Below, piece after piece: positions 1-5,211 of a stretch of 5,211 bases of DNA. The stretch is from the NCBI GenBank assembly GCA_003509825.1, contig DOMT01000214.1, positions 2,078 through 7,288 on the forward strand, written 5' to 3'. This stretch comes from Coriobacteriia bacterium (GTDB taxonomy: Bacteria; Actinomycetota; Coriobacteriia; Coriobacteriales; UBA8131). Made by a program: the position numbers and the translations under genes. Under the pieces are notes generated by a model that was not told the DNA's origin, did no database searches, and worked only from the letters and a program-made list of their open reading frames with translations. Every line of letters begins with the position of its first letter. The first letter of the stretch is position 1.

Positions 1-1
1 T

Positions 2-790
2 TTCAGAGCCTATCGTTACAACCGCATGCCAACGCATGGCCGCCTGGAGATCTATCCCGTGCCCAAAGAAGGCGGCGGTCGCGCCGAGTACGGCGGGTCG
101 TACATGGAAGAAGTCGAGTGGTATAAAAAACCGCGGCAGATAAGCCATGTGGGTGAGCTCATAGACATGATGAAGGAGATGCTGTTCATCAAAAAGCTCT
201 TCGAACACCATCGCTCGCTATGGTGGGCTTCTTACATGTTTCATATGGGCATCTATGTGTTGATAGTGTTTACCCTCCTGCTCATCGCGACGGTAATTTG
301 GCGACAGGATCTGCTCGTTATGGGCACCACGCTCGTCGGCATGGCCGGATTTTCCCTCGCTACCGCCGGATGCGCCCTGCTTTTGGTTCGTCGCGCACTC
401 GATCCGACCCTGCGCAAATACACCACCCCGCAGGAGTACTTCAACATCCTGTTGCTGCTCGCCGTATTGCTGACGGGAATCGTTTCCTGGACGATGGTCT
501 CGAATCCGTTTTATGTGGCGGCCGCGGTCCTTACCGCAAACGGTTCTGCGATCCCCGTGTTCGTAACCGTTCACCTGGTTTTACTGGGCATCATGTTCAT
601 CTATATCCCGATCAGCAAAATGAGCCACTACGTGGGCAAATACTTCTCCTTTCACAAAGTGCTCTGGGACAACGATCCCAACTTCATGGACAACGAGGTG
701 AACAAGAAGATGAAAAAGGATGCACAAACCCCGCCGGAGCACTCTTGGTCGGCTCCGCACATCAATCTGCCGAAGAACGGAGAGGAATAA
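2..790 (+). CDS. dsrM: DsrM-like membrane cytochrome b (NarI/nitrate reductase gamma family), 5'-truncated by window edge
   Basis: This is a membrane-bound b-type cytochrome expected to oxidise (or reduce) menaquinol and pass electrons to the Fe-S partner encoded next door. The first ATG in frame is at 26, but the frame is open to the window edge. The residues there (RYNRMPTHGRLEIYPVPKE) look like the cytoplasmic stretch after an N-terminal membrane anchor, so the true start probably lies upstream. Counting from that ATG, there is a soluble loop (1-60) with GGSYMEEVEWYKKPR, then four hydrophobic segments at about 66-91, 97-121, 139-158 and 177-197, and a charged cytoplasmic tail. Candidate haem ligands are His73 in the first segment and His183/His201 around the last; the 18-residue spacing of the latter pair equals NarI His187/His205. 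The gene ends 3 nt before dsrK, so the two are almost certainly co-translated. NarI-like membership is solid. DsrM rather than a relative such as TmcC or HdrE is inferred from the neighbours. Confidence 0.8.
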   Translation, partial: FRAYRYNRMPTHGRLEIYPVPKEGGGRAEYGGSYMEEVEWYKKPRQISHVGELIDMMKEMLFIKKLFEHHRSLWWASYMFHMGIYVLIVFTLLLIATVIWRQDLLVMGTTLVGMAGFSLATAGCALLLVRRALDPTLRKYTTPQEYFNILLLLAVLLTGIVSWTMVSNPFYVAAAVLTANGSAIPVFVTVHLVLLGIMFIYIPISKMSHYVGKYFSFHKVLWDNDPNFMDNEVNKKMKKDAQTPPEHSWSAPHINLPKNGEE

Positions 791-793
791 TCG

Positions 794-2404
794 ATGCCTA
801 CACCCGATAAGAACCTACGACCCAAAGATATCAGCAAGCCGGCCGACATCCTCTCCCCCATCGCTACGCTGGAAAAACTTCCGGGTGTGTACGGACAGGA
901 GGGCATGGAGCCCGATTTCAAGGAAATAAAGGACTCCTGGAAGGAAAAGTACTGCACGTCCTTAGACGGCATCGTCGGCATAGACACCTTCGAGCTACCC
1001 AAGACGCCCGAGGAGCAAGAAGCATTGGTGAAGGGCTTTCTCAGCGGTTTGGAGAAGCTGTTTACGGACTGCAACAAGGGTTCGCTGGAGCCCTTACAGC
1101 TCACCATGGAGTACTGTGCGAAGTGTAATACCTGCTCGGAGGCTTGCCATATTTTTCAATCCAGTGGCGAACAGGAGATTTACCGACCGATCTTTCGCAC
1201 GGATGTTCTCAGGCGTATTTACAAGAAGCACTTTTCGTCGTCGGGAAAACTCGGCGCCTTCGTCGGTGCCGATATCGATGCCACCTGGGAGGCCATCGCC
1301 CGCTTAGGCGAGCTATCCTATCGCTGCAACCTCTGCCGTCGCTGCGCCCAGGTCTGTCCGCTCGGTTTGGACAACGGCATGGTAACCCGCGAGATCAGAA
1401 AGATCTTCAGTATGGAGATGGGCATCGCACCGGTACCTATCCATTCCAAGGGCACGATGCTCCAACTTAAGACCGGCTCATCCACCGGGCTCAGCAAACC
1501 CGCGTTTCTCGACACCTTGGAGTTCATCGAGGAGGACATCGAGGAAAAAACGGGGCGCAAGATCAAGTTCCCCATCGACAAGCAAGGCGCCGACATCCTC
1601 TTGTTTCATAACGCCGGTGAGTTCATCGCCTGGCCCGACAACCCCGCGGCCTTTGCCATCTTGTTTGACGAGGCCGGCCTGGATTGGACGCTCAGCTCCG
1701 AGATCATCGGTTACGACAGCGTGAACTACGGCATCTGGTACGACGACGTACAGGCCAAACGGGTTGCCTTGAAGCAGATGGAGGCGGCCAAGGAGCTCGG
1801 CGTAAAACGCGTTGTCATGGGTGAGTGCGGACACGCCCATAAAGCCATGATGCTTACCGCGGATCGTATGACCACGGAAGAAAAGGTGCCGGTGGAAAGC
1901 TGGCTGCCCATCATGGCCGAGCTGGTGCGCGAAGGGCGCTTCAGCTTCGATCCGAGCAAAAACAACTTCCCGGTGACCTTGCACGATCCCTGCAACATCG
2001 TCCGTCAAATGGGCATCGTAACGCCTCAGCGCGAGATCCTACAGGCGGTGGCTCCGATGTTTAGGGAGATGGCACCGTGCGGCGTTGAGAATTACTGCTG
2101 CGGCGGCGGTAGCGGGTTTGCGATCATGAACTCGTGCAATTTCTCCGACTTCCGCAACAAGGTCAGCTCGCGTAAAAAATGGGAGCAGATCCTCAACTCC
2201 TTTGCCGCCGAGCTCGAAGACCCTAGCATCATCAAATACATCTGTGCCCCCTGCTCCAACTGTAAGGGAACCATCCGTGACATGCTGGAGTACTACAAGG
2301 CTACGGGGAAGTTCAACGTACAGTATTCGGGCCTCGTCGAGTTGATGGTCAATGCCCTGACGAGCATGGATCGTCCGTTCTTCGAGTTTCTCCCGCAGGA
2401 GTAA
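794..2404 (+). CDS. dsrK: DsrK-like Fe-S protein (HdrD-type, CCG domain), catalytic subunit of a DsrMK module
   Basis: This 536-residue soluble protein is related to the HdrD heterodisulfide reductase subunit. With the adjacent cytochrome b it is expected to move electrons between quinol and a thiol/disulfide substrate, in Dsr systems the DsrC trisulfide. Two ferredoxin-type [4Fe-4S] motifs are visible: CAKCNTCSEAC (Cys108, 111, 114, 118) and CNLCRRCAQVCP (Cys178, 181, 184, 188). The C-terminal half is a CCG domain likely to hold a noncubane cluster: GECGH (Cys345), HDPC (Cys400), CCGGGSG (Cys435-436) and CAPCSNC (Cys484, 487, 490). There is no signal peptide or membrane span, fitting a cytoplasmic face location. 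The ATG at 794 is preceded by a purine-rich AGAGGAA site lying over the end of dsrM. The gap of 3 nt implies translational coupling. The CxxCxxC end and CCGGG motif differ from the classical DsrK sequences I remember, so a DsrK/TmcB-like paralog is the main alternative. HdrD/DsrK superfamily membership is secure. Confidence 0.82.
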   Translation: MPTPDKNLRPKDISKPADILSPIATLEKLPGVYGQEGMEPDFKEIKDSWKEKYCTSLDGIVGIDTFELPKTPEEQEALVKGFLSGLEKLFTDCNKGSLEPLQLTMEYCAKCNTCSEACHIFQSSGEQEIYRPIFRTDVLRRIYKKHFSSSGKLGAFVGADIDATWEAIARLGELSYRCNLCRRCAQVCPLGLDNGMVTREIRKIFSMEMGIAPVPIHSKGTMLQLKTGSSTGLSKPAFLDTLEFIEEDIEEKTGRKIKFPIDKQGADILLFHNAGEFIAWPDNPAAFAILFDEAGLDWTLSSEIIGYDSVNYGIWYDDVQAKRVALKQMEAAKELGVKRVVMGECGHAHKAMMLTADRMTTEEKVPVESWLPIMAELVREGRFSFDPSKNNFPVTLHDPCNIVRQMGIVTPQREILQAVAPMFREMAPCGVENYCCGGGSGFAIMNSCNFSDFRNKVSSRKKWEQILNSFAAELEDPSIIKYICAPCSNCKGTIRDMLEYYKATGKFNVQYSGLVELMVNALTSMDRPFFEFLPQE

Positions 2405-2414
2405 AAGATCACTT

Positions 2415-2457
2415 AAAAGCCCGATCGCCGGGATGTCTTCAGGCGATCGGGCTTTTT
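2415..2457 (+). terminator. Rho-independent terminator after dsrK, possibly bidirectional
   Basis: The arms 2415-2429 and 2442-2456 are perfect inverted repeats of 15 bp (core GCCCGATCGCC pairing with GGCGATCGGGC) around a 12-nt loop. A run of five T (2453-2457) follows the GC core on the plus strand, starting 10 nt after the dsrK stop codon. On the minus strand the same hairpin is followed by four U, then AAG, so it can also end transcription of dsrN, whose stop codon lies 37 nt away, though with a shorter U-run. It fills most of the 89-nt gap between the two convergent genes. Confidence 0.93.
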
Positions 2458-2493
2458 CATTTTCTGATTCACCACCCGCATCTCAAGTCCGAA

Positions 2494-4170
2494 TCAGGCT
2501 CGGATCAAGACCTGCGCATCCTCGTAATCAAAGTTCAGAGGTTGGCCGGCCGCGTACTCCACCGTAACGGGGGCATTGGCAAACGCCCGGGCCTTCTCGA
2601 CCATTCTCTGTGCCCAGATCGGCGATGCGAAGACGTTTACGTGGGTGTAGGACGCGAAAACCTCTCCGTGGCTTATGCCTTCACGGGTATCGCCGAAGCC
2701 CCTGCCACGCAACACCTTGCACGCACAGTTTAAAGCAGCATCACGGTTGATGATTTCCGAATGATGATACTCATGCCCCTTAAGCACCGTACCTTGCTCG
2801 AACCAGTTGTTAGGCTTGTCGAAGGCGATGCTCGAATAGCCGTGTCCCTGGCGCTGCTTACGCATGATGGTGTCCATCGGCAAAATACCCGCCATATTGT
2901 AGGTTTTTCCCTTATCGGTTATCGAGCGCGACAGAAGCATCAATCCACCGCATTCCGCATAGATCGGAAGCCCGCGGCGGGCGTGGTTTTTAAGGCTGCG
3001 CAAAAAGCCGGCGTTGGCCTCCAGCACATCCGCGAAAACCTCCGGAAAACCGCCGCCTATATAACAGGCATGGATATCGGCGGGTAGACTGCGATCCTGT
3101 AAACTGTTGACGAATACCAGCTCGGCCCCCTGCTCGCGCAAGGCGTCGAGGTTTTCCTGATAATAGAAGCAGAATGCCGGATCTCTCAGCACGGCGATCC
3201 GGGGCTTTTGCTGCTCGATCGAGCCGATGGAAAAACAAGGAGCGATCTGCATATGGATGCTGGGGAGATTGATCGGGGGATTTGAATACACCGCACCGAG
3301 CAGTTCGCCGTGGATACTTCGGGAAACCGGGCGATTTCGGGCGGTGTCATCACGCGGCTCCGACAACTTGCCGCAAGCACCCGCCTCGCCCCTATCACCG
3401 TACCGTGCCGGCGGCAAGGGGCCTGCGGCATCTGCGATCGCCACCAGCGCATCCATATCCACATAGCGCGACACGACCTCGGCCATCTCGTCGAGAACAC
3501 CATCGATCGCATCCACCTCACTGCTCGAAAGCAAGCCCAGATGGCGATCGGGAATCACCAGGGCATCGTTGTTGGGTATGGCACCGATCACCGGCAGTCC
3601 GCAATACTTGGCGATCGCTGCCCGCACCAGGTTTTCCTGACGTGATCCCCGTACCTTGTTGAGGATGACGCCGCGGATCTTAAGATCGGGATCGAGATTC
3701 TGGCAGCCCAAAACCAAAGCGGCCACCGTCCTACTCATCCTCGTTACATCCATCACGAGCACCACGGGTGTGTCGGTGACCTTAGCCAACTCGGCAGAAG
3801 AGCAACTCCCCTCCACATCGAGTCCGTCGTACATACCCATGGCGCCTTCGAGGAAACTGAGACGAACCCCCTCGGAGAGATCGCGAACGAGACCGACGAT
3901 CTGCTCCGGATCCATGAAGTAGGCATCCAGATTGCGCCCCACCCGCCCGGCGGCGAGAGTATGCCAGCCCGTGTCGATGAAGTCGGGGCCTTTTTTGAAT
4001 GCCTGCACCGACTTACCGGCGTTGCTCAGCGAACGGAGAAGGCCGAGGGTGAGCACCGTCTTGCCGCTCTTTCCATGAGGAGCGGCAAGCATCAGTCGGG
4101 GGTAGGTCGAATCCGACGCCTTCAGCTTTCGGGGATACTCTTCACAGACAGCCGGGTGGGAGGGATTCAT
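2494..4170 (-). CDS. dsrN: DsrN: CbiA/CobB-type amidotransferase, probable siroheme amidase
   Basis: This glutamine-dependent, ATP-using amidotransferase belongs to the cobyrinate a,c-diamide synthase (CbiA/CobB) family. Next to dsrC it is best read as DsrN, which amidates siroheme for the DsrAB sulfite reductase. The 558 residues hold an N-terminal ATPase domain with P-loop APHGKSGKT (30-38), KGPDFID (60-66), NLDAYF (80-85) and EGAMGMYDG (108-116). A C-terminal class I glutaminase domain begins near 322, with YIGGGFPE (370-377), nucleophile Cys407 in AECGG, GHEYHHSE (465-472) and catalytic His510 in YTHVNVF. The ATG at 4170 is chosen because it starts 13 nt after the dsrC stop with AAGGCG upstream. 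A longer frame from 4245 would overlap the dsrC end by about 60 nt and adds only Arg-rich sequence without family character. It is longer than Salmonella CbiA (459 residues), mainly through a linker at about 249-321. A true cobyrinate synthase for B12 is the alternative, but no other cob/cbi gene is in view. Confidence 0.88.
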   Translation of the reverse strand: MNPSHPAVCEEYPRKLKASDSTYPRLMLAAPHGKSGKTVLTLGLLRSLSNAGKSVQAFKKGPDFIDTGWHTLAAGRVGRNLDAYFMDPEQIVGLVRDLSEGVRLSFLEGAMGMYDGLDVEGSCSSAELAKVTDTPVVLVMDVTRMSRTVAALVLGCQNLDPDLKIRGVILNKVRGSRQENLVRAAIAKYCGLPVIGAIPNNDALVIPDRHLGLLSSSEVDAIDGVLDEMAEVVSRYVDMDALVAIADAAGPLPPARYGDRGEAGACGKLSEPRDDTARNRPVSRSIHGELLGAVYSNPPINLPSIHMQIAPCFSIGSIEQQKPRIAVLRDPAFCFYYQENLDALREQGAELVFVNSLQDRSLPADIHACYIGGGFPEVFADVLEANAGFLRSLKNHARRGLPIYAECGGLMLLSRSITDKGKTYNMAGILPMDTIMRKQRQGHGYSSIAFDKPNNWFEQGTVLKGHEYHHSEIINRDAALNCACKVLRGRGFGDTREGISHGEVFASYTHVNVFASPIWAQRMVEKARAFANAPVTVEYAAGQPLNFDYEDAQVLIRA

Positions 4171-4183
4171 GGTTACACGCGCC

Positions 4184-4501
4184 TTATACGCAGCCGGTCG
4201 GCTTCGGTAGGCCGGCGATCTTACAGGCGCCTTTTGCCGGACCACTGGGGAACAGCTCGTAGATCTCAGCTTGGCTCTTGCCGGTGTCTTTCAGGAGCTT
4301 ACGCACCATCGGTGCCACCTGAAACTCCGCAAAATACTCGCGCAGATAGTTAACGACCGCCCAATGCTCGTCGGTGAGCTCGGGGACGTCTTCGGTTACC
4401 GCCAGCGCTGCAGCGATCTCCTCGTTCCAATCAGCCGCATCTTCCAAAAAACCATCCTCGTCCAAACTAACCGTGACACTACCAACCTGCAAATCAGACA
4501 T
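4184..4501 (-). CDS. dsrC: DsrC, sulfur-carrier protein of dissimilatory sulfite reduction (TusE/DsrC family)
   Basis: DsrC is a small cytoplasmic protein that receives the sulfur from sulfite at DsrAB as a trisulfide between two cysteines and is then reduced by the membrane DsrMK module. The 105-residue product has the family signatures DEDGFLE near the N-terminus, APMVRKLLKDTG (63-74), and ELFPSGPAKGACKIAGLPKP running to the end. Both redox cysteines are present: Cys93 and the penultimate Cys104, 11 residues apart, in the flexible C-terminal arm. This separates true DsrC from TusE and from DsrC-like proteins with one or no cysteine. It starts at the ATG at 4501 behind a strong AAGGAGG site, lies 113 nt after the dsrP-like gene and 13 nt before dsrN. 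Product length and cysteine numbering match the Desulfovibrio type. Function cannot be told apart between reductive and oxidative Dsr pathways from this protein alone. Confidence 0.97.
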   Translation of the reverse strand: MSDLQVGSVTVSLDEDGFLEDAADWNEEIAAALAVTEDVPELTDEHWAVVNYLREYFAEFQVAPMVRKLLKDTGKSQAEIYELFPSGPAKGACKIAGLPKPTGCV

Positions 4502-4505
4502 TTTG

Positions 4506-4512
4506 CCTCCTT
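4506..4512 (-). promoter_or_regulatory. Strong Shine-Dalgarno site of dsrC
   Basis: Read on the minus strand, AAGAAGGAGGCAAA directly precedes the dsrC ATG. The AAGGAGG core is close to a full anti-SD match with a short 4-nt spacer. It is clearly stronger than the sites before dsrK and dsrN, which fits the need for abundant DsrC, a protein known to be highly expressed in sulfate reducers. Confidence 0.8.
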
Positions 4513-4528
4513 CTTGTTACCACTACCG

Positions 4529-4557
4529 ATTATTGCCACTCGGCCTAAGTACGATAA
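4529..4557 (-). promoter_or_regulatory. Possible sigma70-like promoter for dsrC-dsrN with overlapping inverted repeat
   Basis: On the minus strand, a -10-like AATAAT (4534-4529, five of six to consensus) lies 17 nt downstream of a weak -35-like TTATCG (4557-4552, three of six). Transcription would begin around 4522 and leave a short leader containing the Shine-Dalgarno site. A 6-bp inverted repeat (CTCGGC at 4539-4544 with GCCGAG at 4560-4565, 15-nt loop) brackets the -35 region and could be an operator or chance. No terminator follows the dsrP-like gene, so dsrC may also be read through from upstream. Confidence 0.25.
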
Positions 4558-4614
4558 CCGCCGAGATTAACGCCGAAACTACCATCGCCTTTTTCGTGCC
4601 GCCACATCCGAGCC

Positions 4615-5211
4615 CTACTCCTTCGTCTGTCCGGCCGGGCTTTCAGGCGACGCCTTCACAACGCTGAACACCACTTTGTATAACAGGCTCATCATCAACA
4701 GGCCTATCGCATAGACTCCGCATATGACCGCTATTTCATTGAAGGGCACCACGTAGTCGGAGATCCAGCCGAAGGAATTGGGCATAAACTCGCCCAAAGA
4801 TGAAGCGAGGCCCTTGTCCAGCCAACAGGCGGCGATCAAAAGAACCGGCGCAAGTGGCACGATCTTTGCCTCGCGGCGAAAAGCGGGAAGCCCGAGTGCT
4901 ATGCCTACCAAGGAAAACACTACAGCGGCCCACATGAAAGGCGCGATACCCGAGTGCCCTTCCGGCGCGAAAAAGAGGTTGGCGAGCGACTCCTGATGAT
5001 CGGGCATATGGCCCGAAAACGCTACGACGAATTGAAGAACATAGAGGATCAAGCCGATAATCATGGCGATGCAGGCGGTTTTTGCAAGAATCACCTGCAC
5101 CCTATCCTCGACCCTGAAGCGCGCGCACTTGCCAACGATGAGACAAACGAGCAAAAGCAGAGCCGCGCCCGATGCAAAAGCCGTCGTGATGAAGCGGGCG
5201 GCCATAACAGC
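4615..5211 (-). CDS. dsrP: DsrP-like NrfD/PsrC-family integral membrane protein, C-terminal half only (5' end beyond window)
   Basis: This is the C-terminal part of a polytopic membrane protein of the NrfD/PsrC family, the quinone-interacting subunit type found as DsrP in the DsrMKJOP complex. The frame is open to the window edge. The first ATG at 5205 lies inside a hydrophobic segment (ARFITTAFASGAALLLLV), so it is very unlikely to be the real start. Counting from it, about five membrane spans are visible (4-25, 37-64, 87-108, 114-128, 153-181), where full DsrP-type proteins have about ten. The stretch WLDKGLASSLGEFMPNSFG followed by DYVVPFNEIAV resembles the DKG...P...G-EY-P-NE region near the C-terminus of DsrP. 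A polar tail ends at TAG 4617. The next gene on the strand is dsrC, supporting the Dsr assignment. An NrfD-type subunit of another molybdoenzyme or Hme/Tmc-like complex is the alternative. Confidence 0.8.
   Translation of the reverse strand, partial: AVMAARFITTAFASGAALLLLVCLIVGKCARFRVEDRVQVILAKTACIAMIIGLILYVLQFVVAFSGHMPDHQESLANLFFAPEGHSGIAPFMWAAVVFSLVGIALGLPAFRREAKIVPLAPVLLIAACWLDKGLASSLGEFMPNSFGWISDYVVPFNEIAVICGVYAIGLLMMSLLYKVVFSVVKASPESPAGQTKE

Noticed and set aside
220..810. 196-codon plus-strand frame overlapping the cytochrome b gene
   Set aside because: It lies in another frame over a gene with clear membrane and histidine pattern. Its product is Arg/His/Pro-rich without motifs, typical of an alternative-frame artefact.
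1478..2008. 176-codon minus-strand frame inside dsrK
   Set aside because: It is antisense to a well-supported Fe-S protein gene and has no recognisable domain; likely a product of GC-rich codon structure.
3186..3662. Several open frames on both strands over the dsrN linker region
   Set aside because: They might hint at a frameshift or inserted gene, but the dsrN frame is continuous through the region and both flanking domains are intact. The alternatives are basic, low-complexity translations with no start signals.
4171..4245. Longer dsrN reading frame starting at 4245
   Set aside because: It would overlap the 3' end of dsrC by about 60 nt. The added 25 residues are Arg/Ala-rich with no family similarity, and the ATG at 4170 has better spacing and an AAGGCG site.
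4271..4667. Plus-strand frames over dsrC and the dsrP-dsrC gap
   Set aside because: They are antisense to dsrC, which is certain, and show no coding character of their own.
1..5211. CRISPR arrays, tRNA or rRNA genes, insertion sequences
   Set aside because: No direct-repeat array, cloverleaf-like sequence, rRNA signature, transposase or terminal repeats were seen by eye. The window is almost fully occupied by the five genes.

Overview
The window is part of a dissimilatory sulfite reductase (dsr) accessory locus of an anaerobic or sulfur-metabolising bacterium. It holds five genes and almost no spare DNA. The most diagnostic gene is dsrC: 105 codons, ending in the two-cysteine arm (Cys93 and penultimate Cys104) that carries sulfite-derived sulfur. 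It sits beside a CbiA/CobB-type amidotransferase best read as DsrN (siroheme amidation), an NrfD/DsrP-like membrane quinol protein, and a DsrM-DsrK-like cytochrome b plus Fe-S (CCG-domain) pair. This combination points to a sulfate/sulfite reducer or a reverse-Dsr sulfur oxidiser. No dsrAB is in view, so direction of the pathway and phylum cannot be settled from this stretch. Base composition is moderately GC-rich and the ribosome binding sites are classical.

Layout. Plus strand, 2-2404: the 3' part of a dsrM-like cytochrome b gene, its beginning cut off by the window edge, followed after 3 nt by dsrK. A perfect 15-bp GC-rich hairpin with a T-run (2415-2457) ends this unit. Minus strand, read from the right edge: the C-terminal half of a DsrP-like NrfD-family protein (5211-4615), a 113-nt gap with a possible weak promoter and a strong Shine-Dalgarno site, dsrC (4501-4184), then after 13 nt dsrN (4170-2494). 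The two units converge on the shared hairpin.

How the parts fit. From knowledge of the families: siroheme (amidated by DsrN) is the cofactor of DsrAB. DsrAB loads sulfur onto DsrC as a trisulfide. The DsrMK module takes electrons from membrane quinol and is proposed to reduce that trisulfide. DsrP belongs to the quinone-interacting part of the DsrMKJOP complex. Here the genes for MK and for P are on opposite strands instead of in one MKJOP operon. The DsrK-like protein also has a cysteine-rich C-terminal motif (CxxCxxC) and a CCGGG signature that I do not associate with classical Desulfovibrio-type DsrK, so the MK pair may be a variant or paralog. DsrN carries an unusually long linker between its two domains. 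Nothing in the window looks like a mobile element, CRISPR array or RNA gene.
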